A stretch of DNA of 54,947 nucleotides from CAWHQZ01 sp963831645 (lineage in GTDB: Bacteria > Pseudomonadota > Alphaproteobacteria > Rhizobiales > Aestuariivirgaceae). Below, piece after piece: positions 18,864-27,935 of the stretch. How positions within the stretch are numbered: the stretch's first letter is position 1; each line of letters starts with the position of its first letter. The stretch spans positions 1 through 54,947 of the forward strand of contig CAWHQZ010000020.1 in assembly GCA_963831645.1 (NCBI GenBank), written 5' to 3'. The notes under the pieces are model-generated. The model ran no database searches, had not been told where the DNA came from, and worked only from the letters and a program-made list of their open reading frames with translations. The position numbers and the translations under genes are program-made.

Positions 18864-20211
18864 ATGGAAGAACCGAAGCAAATCAAGAAGATGAATGTGG
18901 TCCAGCTGACGTTCATCGTCGCGGTGAACATGATGGGCTCCGGTATCATCATGCTGCCGACGAACATGGCAAAGGTTGGCGCGATTTCACTGCTGTCCTG
19001 GATCGTGACGGCGGTGGGATCAATGGCCATTGCCTATGGGTTTGCGCAGGCCGGTCTCTTCAATCAGCGCCCCGGCGGGATGGCGGCTTATGCCGAGGAT
19101 GCGTATGGCAAATCAGGTTACTTCCTGGTGTTCTTTCTCTATTTCCTCTCCCTGGCAATCGGGAACGTGGCGATCGGAATCTCCGCGGTAGGATACCTCG
19201 CTTCGTTCTTTCCCTGGCTCTCCTCGACACCCATAGCCACTTGCTTGGGAGTGATCGCGCTACTTTGGCTGACTACGGTCGCGAACTTCGGCGGCCCCAG
19301 CGTGACGGGTCGCATCGGCTCGATAACCGTCTGGGGCGTCATCATCCCGGTGGGACTGCTTTCGCTCATCGGTTGGTTCTGGTTCAACGCCGATACTTTC
19401 GCCGCCGCCTGGAATCCCCAGGGACTGAGCCTGGCGCAGGGCATGGGGTCGAGCATTGCACTGACACTATGGGCCTTTCTGGGGATGGAGTTCTGCTGCG
19501 CAGAACTCGGCTGCGGTGGAGAACCCCAAGCGGGATGTCCCGCTGGCCTGCCTGTTCGGCACTCTCGGCGCCGCTGTCATCTACATCCTGTCCACCACCG
19601 TGATCATGGGCATCGTACCTAATGCCGAGCTGGCGAAATCGACAGGCCCGTTTGGTCTCGCTTATGCGCAGATGTTCAACCCGACGGTCGGGTCTATCAT
19701 CATGGCGCTGGCAGTCGTGGCTTGTCTCGGCTCACTACTCGGCTGGCAGTTCACCATCGCCCAGACCGGGAAGTCCGCGGCAGATGAGCGCATGTTCCCC
19801 GCCTTCTTCTCGAAGGTGAACCAGATGGGCGCGCCGATTACGGGAATGATTGTGCTGGGCGTGGTTCAGTCGCTGCTGGCATTGTCCACGATCTCACCCA
19901 CGCTCAGTGAGCAATTCAGCGCTCTGGTGAACCTCGCGGTCGTTACCAACGTTGTTCCCTACATCATCGCGCTATCGGCCTTGATTCTTATGATGCAAGC
20001 CGCCGGCGTCACGGGTGCGCAGTACCAGCGCAACGTCATAATATCGTTAGTAGCGATGCTCTACAGCGTCTATGCGATTTACGCCTCCGGCAAGGACGCG
20101 GTGCTCGGCGGCATGCTGGCGATGGCGATTGCCTTTGTGATCTGGGGCTTCATTGCCCCACGCTTCGCCTCAAAACCGCTCCAGGCAGGCCGCCCCGCCA
20201 AGGCTCGATGA
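18864..20211 (+). CDS. potE: Putrescine-ornithine antiporter PotE (one frameshift)
   Basis: This is an APC-family 12-helix antiporter with strong similarity to PotE throughout: VNMMGSGIIMLPTNMAKVGA, AVGSMAIAYGFAQAGLF, VANFGG, ITVWGVIIPVGL and GSLLGWQFTIAQ. The reading frame shifts by one base near 19504, inside the helix 6 motif. Removing one base restores EFCCANSAAVENPKRDVP. The product would exchange external ornithine for internal putrescine, completing a proton-consuming cycle with SpeF. The ribosome site AAAGGAG precedes the ATG at 18864. A sequencing indel is more likely than real inactivation, because both halves are conserved. Confidence 0.88.
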
Positions 20212-20243
20212 CAGCAGGCCGAACCCGAAAGGAGAAGGGAAAC

Positions 20244-21210
20244 ATGGAACGCATACGTCGGAGAACTCCCTGCAGAAACCCATTCCGGTTCGTCGTCTTT
20301 TCGATCGCATTCCTGTCGCTGATCGTGCCACTCGCCGATGGAATGCCGGCATCGGCCGCCACCCTGGATCGGGTGCGGGAATCCGCCAAGATCACGTTCG
20401 GCTATCGCACCGACGCAAGACCTTTTTCATATCAGGATGACTCGGGCAAGGCAGCCGGCTACTCGGTGGCCCTGTGTGAGAAGGTCGCCGAGGCGGTAAA
20501 GGGAGAATTGGATCTTTCCACGCTCACGACCGAGTGGATCCCGCTGACAATCGAGGAGCGCATTCAGGCAGTACAACAGGGCAAAGTCGACCTGTTCTGC
20601 GGAGCAGATACTGCAACTCTCGCAAGGAGAAAGGAGGTCTGCATTTTCGATCCCCATCTTCCTTGGTGGAGTCGGTGCGGTTCTGCGTAACGATGCTCCC
20701 GCCCCTCTGCGAGGGGTCCTCAGTGGCCAGCCCGAAACGCAGCCGATTTGGCGCGGATCTCCAGCGCGTATCCTGGAGAAGAAGATTTTTTCTGTTGTCT
20801 CGGGAACAACCAGCGAAGCTTGGTTGGCTGATCGCCTCGACAAGTTCCAGATCACGGCCGATGTGGTTCCCGTGGAAAACTATGCCGCCGGCATAGAGCG
20901 GATCCTCGATCGCAGCTCGGACGTCTTGTTCGGTGAAGGAGCTATTCTGCTGGAGGCTGCTGCAGCTAGCCCGTCCGCGGCCGATTTGATCGTTCTCGAC
21001 CGCCTTTTCACCTACGAGCCGCGCCTTGTCACCTACGAGCCGCTGGCTCTGACGCTTGCACGTGGGGATGAGGACTTTCGCCTGATCGTGGATCAGACTT
21101 TAAGCCGAGTGTTCGGATCGCCGGATTTCCCCGACCTGTACCAGAAGTGGTTCGGAAAACCCAGCGAGGATGCACTTACCTTCTTCCGGATGAGTGTTCT
21201 GCCCGAGTGA
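20244..21210 (+). CDS. Periplasmic amino-acid-binding protein, family 3 (one frameshift)
   Basis: The ATG at 20244 follows a strong AAAGGAGAAGG site 32 bp after potE. A signal peptide (FVVFSIAFLSLIVPLADGMP, AASA-like cleavage) leads into a family 3 solute-binding domain with ITFGYRTDARPFSYQD and GKVDLFCGADTATLARRKEV. Near 20645 the frame shifts by one base and continues FSIPIFLGGVGAVLR to the end, LYQKWFGKP. No ABC permease or ATPase lies nearby. It may act as a periplasmic amino-acid receptor, as an orphan binding protein, or with transporters elsewhere. Confidence 0.8.
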
Positions 21211-21376
21211 ACGGCGCAGACAGCCTGCAGCGCGGCGAAGCCCAGGATGCGGTGAGGTTTCCCACTGCGACGGATTACCGCGGCGATGGCGCGCGGCAGG
21301 CGATGCCCCGCTGTGAATCGTGCCCGACCCGCAATTGGTTACCAGGCATTAGACTATGCGGCACTCTAAAAGCCGA

Positions 21377-21503
21377 GACGCCTGCGCCACATCCTGGCCG
21401 ACGCGGACCACATCGAAATCGAGCAACTGACGGACTGGCGCAGGCCGCTACGTCTTCACGCATAGGACGTGATAGGTCCCGTCGATCAGCTCGGCCCCTT
21501 CGA
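21377..21503 (+). repeat. Direct repeat copy B (partner at 8966-9112)
   Basis: This same-orientation repeat covers the last 17 codons of the minus-strand arginine decarboxylase plus about 70 bp beyond its stop. The stretch 21211-21376 between the binding-protein gene and this repeat shows nothing recognisable. Confidence 0.8.
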
Positions 21504-23752
21504 TCACGCCTGCAAACCCCGGGAACTGCTGCTCGCGGTTCTGCATGCCGCGCAGATACCCGATCTGCGGCGAATCGGCGTCGCCGAAGTTCTCGCCCGA
21601 CATCAGCATCGGGATGCCGGGCGGGTAAGGCATCACCGCGTTCGCCGCGATACGCTTGGCGAGCTTGTCGGCCGGCACGGATTCAACTTCGCCGGTGACC
21701 AGGCGCTCGTAGGCCGCGCGTGGCGTCATGTCCGCACCGGGCAGGCCCTCGAAGGCAGCGTTCAGCAGGTCGCCCGGCCGGTTCTTGCGCAAGTATTCGA
21801 AAAGCTCGTCGCCAAGGTCATGCAGCCTGACGTTGCGGTAGCGGTCTGGGTATTGCGCTACGATCTCGGGCAGCACCTCGGCGAGCGGACGATTCGAAGT
21901 CGTAGGCTCGCTTGAATGCGAGCAGGTTGGTGAGCAGCGTGCCCCACTTGCCCTTGGTGATGCCGAACGAGAACAGGAACATCACCTGGAAGTCGGTGAC
22001 ACGCGTTGGCACGATCCCGAAGCGGTTAAACCACGCGTTCACCAGCGCCGCCGGAACCCCGTTCTTCTCCAGCTTGCCGTCGTCGCCCATCCCCGGCGCA
22101 AGGATGCTCACCTTGATCGGATCGAGTATGCACCAGTCGTCGGCGATGTCGTCGAACCCGTGCCATTTGTCGCCGGGGTTTAGCACCCAGGGCTCCTGGT
22201 TGTGGCAGAGCAGATTGGCTGGAGCGTCCTCGAACGCCACCTTGTGGCCGTTGGCGGGGTTCTTCACCGTCTCGGCGTTCCACGGCTTGAAGAACCAGTC
22301 CCTCTTGTCGGCGAACGTCCGCCACAGACGGCCGACCACCTGCCGGAAGTCGACCGCTTCCTCGATTGCTTCCTGCGTCAGCGAGAGTCCACTGCTTCCG
22401 TCCATCATCGCCGACGTGATGTCATTCGACGCGACGATTGCGTAGAGCGGCGAGGTGGAAGTGTGCATCATGTACGCCTGGTTGAAGCGATGGTGGTCGA
22501 TCGCGCCCTTCCCGTCGCGCACGTGGATATAGGAGGCCTGCGACAACGCCGCGAGCAGTTTGTGCGTGGAATGCGTGGCGAAGACCGTGGCGCCGCGGTG
22601 CGCCGCCGGGTCGCCGCGCATCGCGAAGTGGTCATTGTACATCGGGTTGAAGCGCGCGTAGCCGTACCAGGCCTCGTCGAAGTGGATCCGGTCGCAGGAT
22701 TTCTCGAGCAGCGCCTGCGCGCGCACGGCGTTGTAGCAAAGGCCGTCGTAAGTGCTGTTGGTGACGACCGCGTACACCGGTTTCTGGTCGGCGATCTTCT
22801 TCGTGAGCGAGCCCGCCTGCGCCTTCGCGCGGATCGTCTTCGGATCCATCTCGGAGGGCGCGATCGGGCCGATGATGCCGTAGCGGTTGCGCGTCGGCAC
22901 CATGTAGACCGGCCGCGCGCCGGTCAGCATCAGGCCTTGCTCGATCGACTTGTGGCAGTTGCGGTCGAGAACCACCAGGTCGCCCTCCTTCATGCACGCC
23001 TGCATGATGCTGCGGTTCGACCCCGACGTGCCGACGACGCCTGAGTAGCTGCGGTGCGCGCCGAACACGCGCGCGGCGTACTTCTCGCTCTCGGCGACCG
23101 GTCCCGTATGGTCGAGCAGCGAGCCCAGTGCGCCGCGCTCTATGCCCAGGTCGATGCGAAACATATTCTCGCCCAGGAAGTCGAAGAACGCGCGCCCCGC
23201 GGGATGCTTGGTGAATGCGATGCCGCCCTGGTGACCAGGCGCCGACCACGAATGCTCGCGGAGCCTCCCATATTCTGCAAGCACGCGCGCGTACGGAGGC
23301 AGGAGCTGCGCCTCGTAGCGTCGGATGGCCGCCATCACGCGGCCCGCGATGAAGTCGGCCGAATCGTCGAGCAGCCAGACGAACTCATCGACCATCTCGG
23401 CGACCTCGATCGTCATGGTTCCTCGGGTACGCTCGCGGTCGGCAAGAAGGAACACCGGCACCGCCGCATGCCGCTCGCGCAGCTTGTGCAGCAGCGCGGT
23501 CGCCTGTGCATGCGTGCCTTCGTTGTTCAGGCCGAGGTTCCAGTCGAGCAGCACGGCCCGTAACGAGCTGTCGGAGCCGACGATCGCGAGACCGTCCTCG
23601 TACGAGAGCGCCCTGACAACGTCGGCGTTACGTGCGTGCAGTGCTGTCGCGAGGCTTTCGGCGGCGCGCCCGAGCGCCGTATCGAGCTTCGCTAGTTCGT
23701 CGTCGACCACAAGGACGCGCGGCCGCATTGGGAGGGCAGTGGGATTCAACAT
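21448..23752 (-). CDS. adiA: Arginine decarboxylase, AdiA type (one frameshift)
   Basis: The wing-type decarboxylase has its PLP lysine K398 in ATHSTHKLLAALSQAS and the matching segments SPLYAIVASNDITSAMMDGS, SGLSLTQEAIEEAVDFRQ, DWFFKPWN, SILAPGMGDDG and YPPGIPMLMSGENFGD. Of the four paralogues it is the one most like AdiA. One extra base near 21890 breaks the frame between AYDF and NRPLAEVLPEIVAQ. Both parts are otherwise conserved, so the gene is probably intact in the cell. Total length is about 768 residues. It would form agmatine. Remnants of potE and of another decarboxylase lie directly upstream. Confidence 0.9.
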
Positions 23753-23770
23753 GGACGATGCCTTTCGGAC

Positions 23771-23834
23771 CCGGGATGATTGACGTCGGCAGCATGATGA
23801 TCCCGTACCTCAACATGTTGGCCGCGACATGAAC
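23771..23834 (-). pseudogene. PotE N-terminal remnant
   Basis: Minus-strand codons read VAANMLRYGIIMLPTS, matching VAVNMMGSGIIMLPTN of the intact potE at 18864, with nucleotide similarity across about 60 bp. It is followed by unrelated sequence running into the start of the arginine decarboxylase. It is a short relic of an antiporter gene. Confidence 0.65.
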
Positions 23835-23930
23835 TCAAGTGACAGGTTCGTTTCCCATAGAACTCAGTACTGAATAGGCGTCCTCATAGCTGACGCCAGC
23901 CATGACGCGAGGTTGCAGCAGCGCCGCGCT
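23835..23930 (-). pseudogene. Decarboxylase wing-domain remnant
   Basis: Minus-strand codons read LLQPRVMAGVSYEDAYSVLS, then SMGNEPVT and a stop. The core resembles FRIVAGLSYEDARRLVNVFN of the lysine-decarboxylase-like protein. Together with the potE relic immediately after it, this looks like a collapsed decarboxylase-potE module. The match is about 25 residues, so the call is moderate. The DNA from 23931 to 24151 shows nothing that I recognise. Confidence 0.5.
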
Positions 23931-24151
23931 CGTTACTTTACATTCGTGCCGACTTCGCCCAATTCCGAGCCGCCAAGCAGAGAGGGCGACCGATTGCATG
24001 GTGGCTTGGTCGCCTGCTGAGTAGATGGCAAGCCCGGCGTGGGGCTCGCGCCCGAGAGCCGATGCATCAGCAACGGCTCGTCGGGCGCCAGGGTCAGCCT
24101 GCTTCGACCGCTTTCAATCCCAAGAGCGGTCTCACTCGGGCTGCACCAGCC

Positions 24152-24361
24152 CTAACAGGTTACGCCAGCCGCACAGCGGCGCGCTGAGCGCCGCGCCACA
24201 CCGGCGACACTTACGGGGGTCAGCGGTCGGCCTACTCTTGCCTCCGCAGGCGAGACAAAGCTGATTAATCCTGGCCTGGAAAGTTGTTCCCCAGCCTCCA
24301 GCCCCACGAGGCCGACGATGCCGGTCACCAGCACGATGCTCAGTTTTTTGGACAGGGTCAT
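24152..24361 (-). CDS. Small secreted protein downstream of DUF2092 (copy 1)
   Basis: The 69-residue product starts with a signal peptide (MTLSKKLSIVLVTGIVGLVG) and has a mature part with VSPAEARVGRPLTPVSVAGV followed by an Arg/Cys tail. I know of no function. Its ATG overlaps the DUF2092 stop (ATGA), so the two are coupled. A near-identical copy is at 28908-29117. Confidence 0.6.
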   Translation of the reverse strand: MTLSKKLSIVLVTGIVGLVGLEAGEQLSRPGLISFVSPAEARVGRPLTPVSVAGVARRSARRCAAGVTC

Positions 24362-24710
24362 TGGGCAGCTCCCATCATCATGTGTTTTGGAAGTTCATCG
24401 AGATCAGTGAGTTCCTTATGGTCGACCTGTTTGGCGCCGGTCGCGTTCGTAAAGCCAAAATCACCGGCCGCGACCTCACTGCCGCTCTTCCAGTCTCTGA
24501 TCTGGACGCTGTATTGCGGCACTTGCAAGACCTTCTTGGTGGTGATGACATATCTGCAAGGATACGGGCGCTCGCCCTGGGCAATCCAAATCTGCCAATC
24601 GACCTCCTCGCCTCGGGCCGCAAGATGATCGCATTCCGTGCCTCCAATCACCCCGCTGCCGAGATCCTTCAGGTCGGTGACATCCTCCATGAGCGCATCA
24701 TACACATTGG
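24152..24710. repeat. Inverted duplication, left arm
   Basis: These 559 bp are repeated in inverse orientation at 28559-29117 with few differences. A second matching block, 25104-25161, pairs with 28500-28557. The left arm keeps the intervening 393 bp that the right arm has lost. Confidence 0.9.
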
Positions 24711-25161
24711 GCAAAAGCAGGTCCGCTCCGGGGAGCGGCTTTTGAAACTTGCCCCTCAGCTCCTCGATCAGATTATCAACAGTGCCGGGCACCTCGGCCT
24801 GAGCATAGAGATTGGCATCCTTGCCAAACAACGTCACGGTCTTCCCGTCAAATATCAGCTCGACATTGGCAAAGCCGCCGGAACGAGTGGCGTGGATCTT
24901 GTCAGGCCGGCTCAGATTGATCGTACCTGAGCTCGCCAGCAGGAGCTTCTGTTGTTCCTTGGTAACGACTTCGAAGTTGGTATCGAAGTCAAACGAGATG
25001 TTGTTCTGTGCCGCCATATAGTCGGACATGGCCTTGAGCAGACCCTTGGCCTCTGCCTCGCCTGCCTGCGCGCCAGCGTGCGCGCCCAGCAGGCACACAA
25101 CGGCCAACGCCGCGGCAGATACCGTGGGAAACCCCACCGCACTCACAGGCTTTTTCATCAT
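24358..25161 (-). CDS. DUF2092 periplasmic protein (intact copy)
   Basis: The 267-residue protein has a signal peptide (AALAVVCLLGAHAGAQA) and a DUF2092 domain: LLKAMSDYMAAQNNISFDFD, LNRPDKIHATRSGG-like core, GGTECDHLAARGEEVDWQIW and RPYPCRYVITTKKV. DUF2092 proteins are predicted periplasmic proteins with a lipoprotein-carrier-like fold. The biochemical role is unknown. An FNR/FixK-type box lies 118 bp upstream. It forms a two-gene operon with the small secreted protein. Confidence 0.88.
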   Translation of the reverse strand: MMKKPVSAVGFPTVSAAALAVVCLLGAHAGAQAGEAEAKGLLKAMSDYMAAQNNISFDFDTNFEVVTKEQQKLLLASSGTINLSRPDKIHATRSGGFANVELIFDGKTVTLFGKDANLYAQAEVPGTVDNLIEELRGKFQKPLPGADLLLPNVYDALMEDVTDLKDLGSGVIGGTECDHLAARGEEVDWQIWIAQGERPYPCRYVITTKKVLQVPQYSVQIRDWKSGSEVAAGDFGFTNATGAKQVDHKELTDLDELPKHMMMGAAQ

Positions 25162-25278
25162 TTGAAGAATCCTCCAAAGTTATTCCCTTCCATTTCATCG
25201 GCGAAAGGGACACCAATCGTCGGACACCGTCATGGCGTCCTAAGTGTTAATTTCTATGGTATATGTTTGCCCCGGTCA

Positions 25279-25292
25279 TTGATCAGGATCAA
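25279..25292 (-). promoter_or_regulatory. FNR/FixK-type box upstream of DUF2092 operon
   Basis: TTGATCAGGATCAA is a perfect TTGA-N6-TCAA site, 118 bp before the ATG at 25161. The duplicated copy keeps a box at an almost identical distance (120 bp). The interval 25293-25815 has no convincing gene or element. Confidence 0.7.
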
Positions 25293-25815
25293 ATTACAGG
25301 CGGCGCCCCTATGGGCGCAGATCCGTGAGTCCGCGGTGTTAGCTTCGACGCATATGACCTTGAAAACTGTTCGAACCGACCGTTTCAGCGATGTGCTGCA
25401 TCTTCGATCAGCAATCCTTTGCTCGTGCGCTCTAGAACCCTCTCTTGAGACCTATCAAGGAAACACGCGGTGGCACGACCGTAGGTAGCGCCCGTAGCCC
25501 AGGACGTGCTCACGACCCATGTTCAGGTGAGACGCCCCAGCTCGGACGGGGTCCGGCCGGGGGCGCTGATACGGGTCGTTGCTGGGGACGTATGAGACCA
25601 CAGCGAGAACTCGCCGCACCCGATTGGATTCCACCGAGATAAAGAAACCCCCGGCGCGGGACGTAGCCCGAGAGTTCCTGCGCAATGAGGCGGCAAGCGA
25701 AGGGCGGCAATGGCGGAGCGAGGCGCTTTACATCAGGCGCCACTTGGCCGAAGGGCTCGCCGCGGCTCCCGTGGCTGATGGTCTAAGGTCAGCAGAGATG
25801 TCGCGATAGTCGACG

Positions 25816-26025
25816 ATGACGACGAGTAACCCTTTCCATGCTGAACGGGATCCTGAAGAACAAGAAGAGACCTTTTGCCGCTCTGGTTTGCAGCGCTGGC
25901 TCAGGAAGCCACCTGCCTCTCGCCAAAACGGCAGCAACATGCCCATGGAGGCGGAAGCTCGCCCCCGCCATCGGCCGCGTGATGGCAGGGACGTTGCCTA
26001 TTGCGAGTGGATGAACTCGCCCTAG
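25816..26025 (+). CDS. Small hypothetical protein
   Basis: The 69-codon frame (MTTSNPFHAERDPEEQEETF at the start) encodes a polar protein without helices or motifs that I recognise. Support comes from a strong plus-strand terminator 42 bp after the stop. No clear ribosome site is visible. Confidence 0.35.
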   Translation: MTTSNPFHAERDPEEQEETFCRSGLQRWLRKPPASRQNGSNMPMEAEARPRHRPRDGRDVAYCEWMNSP

Positions 26026-26066
26026 GACCGAGTGATCATGCCGTCCGGCACAGCATTTTACGGCTG

Positions 26067-26110
26067 ACCAAAGTTGCGGCGCTTTCCAGCGCCGTAACCT
26101 TGGTTTTTTT
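26067..26110 (+). terminator. Strong intrinsic terminator
   Basis: A 17-bp stem (ACCAAAGTTGCGGCGCT with AGCGCCGTAACCTTGGT, one mismatch and one G-U pair) and a TTCC loop run into seven Ts on the plus strand. It therefore terminates plus-strand transcription coming from around 25.8 kb. The convergent gene ends only 6 bp away. Confidence 0.9.
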
Positions 26111-26115
26111 GACCT

Positions 26116-26487
26116 CTAGTCTTCGCCAGCTACAGCGGTCGCTATGCCTACTTTGCAGGCATCGCTAACATCGGCGACTTTATCTTTTATGCAGGCTTCA
26201 ATGCGGCCCTCGCCAGGCTCGATGCCCGCGCAATGTTGTTTCACGTCATCCGCACAGGCCTTGGCTACTACAGCCTTGAGCACCACTGTCTGGCAGCCCT
26301 CGGACAGGCCCTTGAGGTTCGTCTTGATGCACTCCCTGATCGCGCCTCCCCCAGCTTGCACCCCTGGGCAAAGGGCTTTGGCATCACTCGCGCAAGCGCC
26401 GGTTATTTCTGCCGACGCCATGGAGCTTGGGAGCAACAACATCGCGATGGCAAAAAGAGGGCTGGTGATCGCAATACGTGTGGTCAT
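26116..26487 (-). CDS. Cysteine-rich repeat secreted protein
   Basis: The ATG at 26487 has an AGGAGG site 6 bases upstream and begins a signal peptide (MTTRIAITSPLFAIAMLLLP, cleavage after ASA). The mature part has two cysteine-rich repeats of the GLG1/PF00839 type: CASDAKALCPGVQAGGGAIR and CADDVKQHCAGIEPGEGRIE, each closing with further Cys residues. It is likely periplasmic with disulfides. Function is unknown. A FixK-type box lies 60 bp upstream. Confidence 0.8.
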   Translation of the reverse strand: MTTRIAITSPLFAIAMLLLPSSMASAEITGACASDAKALCPGVQAGGGAIRECIKTNLKGLSEGCQTVVLKAVVAKACADDVKQHCAGIEPGEGRIEACIKDKVADVSDACKVGIATAVAGED

Positions 26488-26546
26488 ATGAACCTCCTGT
26501 TTGAAGCGGCCGTGGGTCAGACTACGCCTTGCAATCGATCGAAAAA

Positions 26547-26560
26547 TTGATCTAGCGCAA
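26547..26560 (-). promoter_or_regulatory. FixK-type box upstream of the Cys-rich protein gene
   Basis: On the minus strand it reads TTGCGCTAGATCAA, fitting TTG(A/C)-N6-(T/G)CAA. The same 14-mer occurs at 33356-33369. It is 60 bp before the start codon. Confidence 0.65.
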
Positions 26561-26678
26561 ATTCGGAGTGTTTCACGCACACTCAATCAAACAGGGGCTT
26601 GATGTGGGCGTCAGATTAAAAAGCAGCGAGCTGCGGCCGCAATGCTGCGCCCTTCTAGGGGAAGGAGCGGGATCTCCT

Positions 26679-26692
26679 TTGATGCATATCAA
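26679..26692 (+). promoter_or_regulatory. FNR/FixK-type box upstream of GYD protein 1
   Basis: TTGATGCATATCAA is a perfect palindromic site, 67 bp before the ATG at 26759. It directly follows a small AAGGAG/CTCCTT hairpin. The whole arrangement is duplicated ahead of the second GYD gene. Confidence 0.75.
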
Positions 26693-26758
26693 GGAAAGTT
26701 TCTACCGGCGCAGATACATGAACGCTGCCAAGCATAGATTCTTTCAGGAGAGATCCTC

Positions 26759-27058
26759 ATGCCGATCTACGTCTCGCGTGGCCGCTTCATTTCAGCTGTC
26801 AAAGGCATACTGGCTAAGCCAGAGGATCGGGAGGATACCGTTGCCAAGCTCTTTGAGAGCGTCGGGGGTAGGCTCATCAAGTGCTTGACCTTTGGTCCCT
26901 TTGATTGGTTGGTTATTAGCGAGTTCCCTGATGAGAAGGCAGCGGCCGCGGCAGTATTGGCGGTCGCGACAGGAGGTAGTTTGTCTGAAATCGAGACTAC
27001 TGTCGCCATGACTGCGAAAGAAGCTGCAGCCACGTTCAAAAGTACTGGAAGGGCGTAA
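26759..27058 (+). CDS. GYD domain protein (copy 1)
   Basis: The 99-residue protein is of the GYD family (PF08734), small ferredoxin-like alpha/beta proteins of unknown role. It reads MPIYVSRGRFISAVKGILAK and includes FDWLVISEFPDEKAAAAAVL. CAGGAG lies upstream of the ATG. About 80% of residues are shared with copy 2 at 31855-32190. It lacks copy 2's last 12 residues and the Trp-Tyr of IKWYLTFG. Confidence 0.85.
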   Translation: MPIYVSRGRFISAVKGILAKPEDREDTVAKLFESVGGRLIKCLTFGPFDWLVISEFPDEKAAAAAVLAVATGGSLSEIETTVAMTAKEAAATFKSTGRA

Positions 27059-27130
27059 GCGGTGTTTATTCCCCACCTTTAACGCCGCCCGCTGATCGGC
27101 GATTGTCCGCCCTGAGTGGAGGTTGGACAC

Positions 27131-27265
27131 ATGTCGGACACTGAGCTTTTGCCTAAATCCAAGCCGGAGCCGGAGGCGGTGCGCCGGCTGGAGGTGTTCA
27201 CCGGGGCTGGGCGGCGGCGGAAGCGCGCGGTTAGCCACAATGACCTTACCGTGGCCCGGATGTGA
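27131..27265 (+). mobile_element. IS66-family TnpA N-terminal remnant
   Basis: Forty-four codons begin MSDTELLPKSKPEPEAVRRL and continue EVFTGAGRRRKRAVS. This is the typical opening of the IS66 accessory protein TnpA, before a stop replaces the helix-turn-helix region. No TnpB/TnpC or complete ends are seen, so it is a relic. Confidence 0.7.
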
Positions 27266-27293
27266 GTAGACTGAATGCGGTGCCGAGAGCGCC

Positions 27294-27845
27294 ATGTTCT
27301 TGCCGCCGACTTCACTTGTCTTTGCGCAGGAACTCGAAATTCGCCGGTGGAACCACCTGCCGATCGATGGGAACTTCGTCACTGCCAACTTTGCACACAC
27401 CTCGGGCAACATCGCCTTCGATCCCGTACTTCAGATTGACGATGCCGTTGTGGATCTGGACACTTGGTTGTTCGGCTATATCCGGACGTTTGAGTTGCTG
27501 GACCGGACGGCCCACATCGAGGTCAGACAAGCCTGGAAGGAAGGAACCTGGAGCGGACTGCTCGCCGGCGTGCCCACTTCAGTCGAGCGTGAAGGCTTGG
27601 ACGATACGTTCGTAAGATTTGCGGTGACCTGCTAGGGGCACCACCACTGGCCGGAAATGCTTATTCGGCCTACCGTGCCCATACGGAGGTTGAAACCATT
27701 ATCGGCGCGGCGCTCAGCGTGCAGCTTCCAACCGGCCAATACATGGAAGACAAGCTGATCACCTCGGCAGCAACCGGTTCACATTCCGGCCTCAGCTCGG
27801 CGCGCAGCACAAGCACTACAATTGGACATTCGAGCCGGCACTAAT
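27294..27845 (+). pseudogene. Phenol_MetA_deg-type outer-membrane protein, broken
   Basis: The frame reads ELEIRRWNHLPIDGNFVTAN with the family's SNLPVGLNF-like start. It stops at 27635, resumes in another frame as GAPPLAGNAYSAYRAHTEVE and ALSVQLPTGQYMEDKLI, and shifts again to LGSNRFTFRPQLGAQHKHYN. This order matches putative transporters of the MetA-pathway-of-phenol-degradation family (PF13557). At least two frameshifts and loss of the 3' third make it a pseudogene. Confidence 0.6.
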
Positions 27846-27935
27846 CGACCAGCCAACGTCTCGCTTGTAATCCTCCTTCTCGATACCGTTCACTGTTGAT
27901 TGACCACCGACACCGATCCCTGCGCCTATGGAACG
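27843..27935 (-). pseudogene. Inverted 3' piece of the same outer-membrane family
   Basis: On the minus strand the codons read GAGIGVGGQSTVNGIEKEDY and KRDVGWSISAGSNVQL. This resembles the GGRTTVDGVE...N/R..G segment that would follow the plus-strand part of this family. It faces the opposite way, so the relic appears locally inverted or derives from a second copy. Sequence from 27936 to 28365 holds nothing that I can name. Confidence 0.4.

Noticed and set aside
22202..23044. 280-codon plus-strand frame opposite adiA
   Set aside because: Arg/His/Val-rich antisense frame without start signal or domain.
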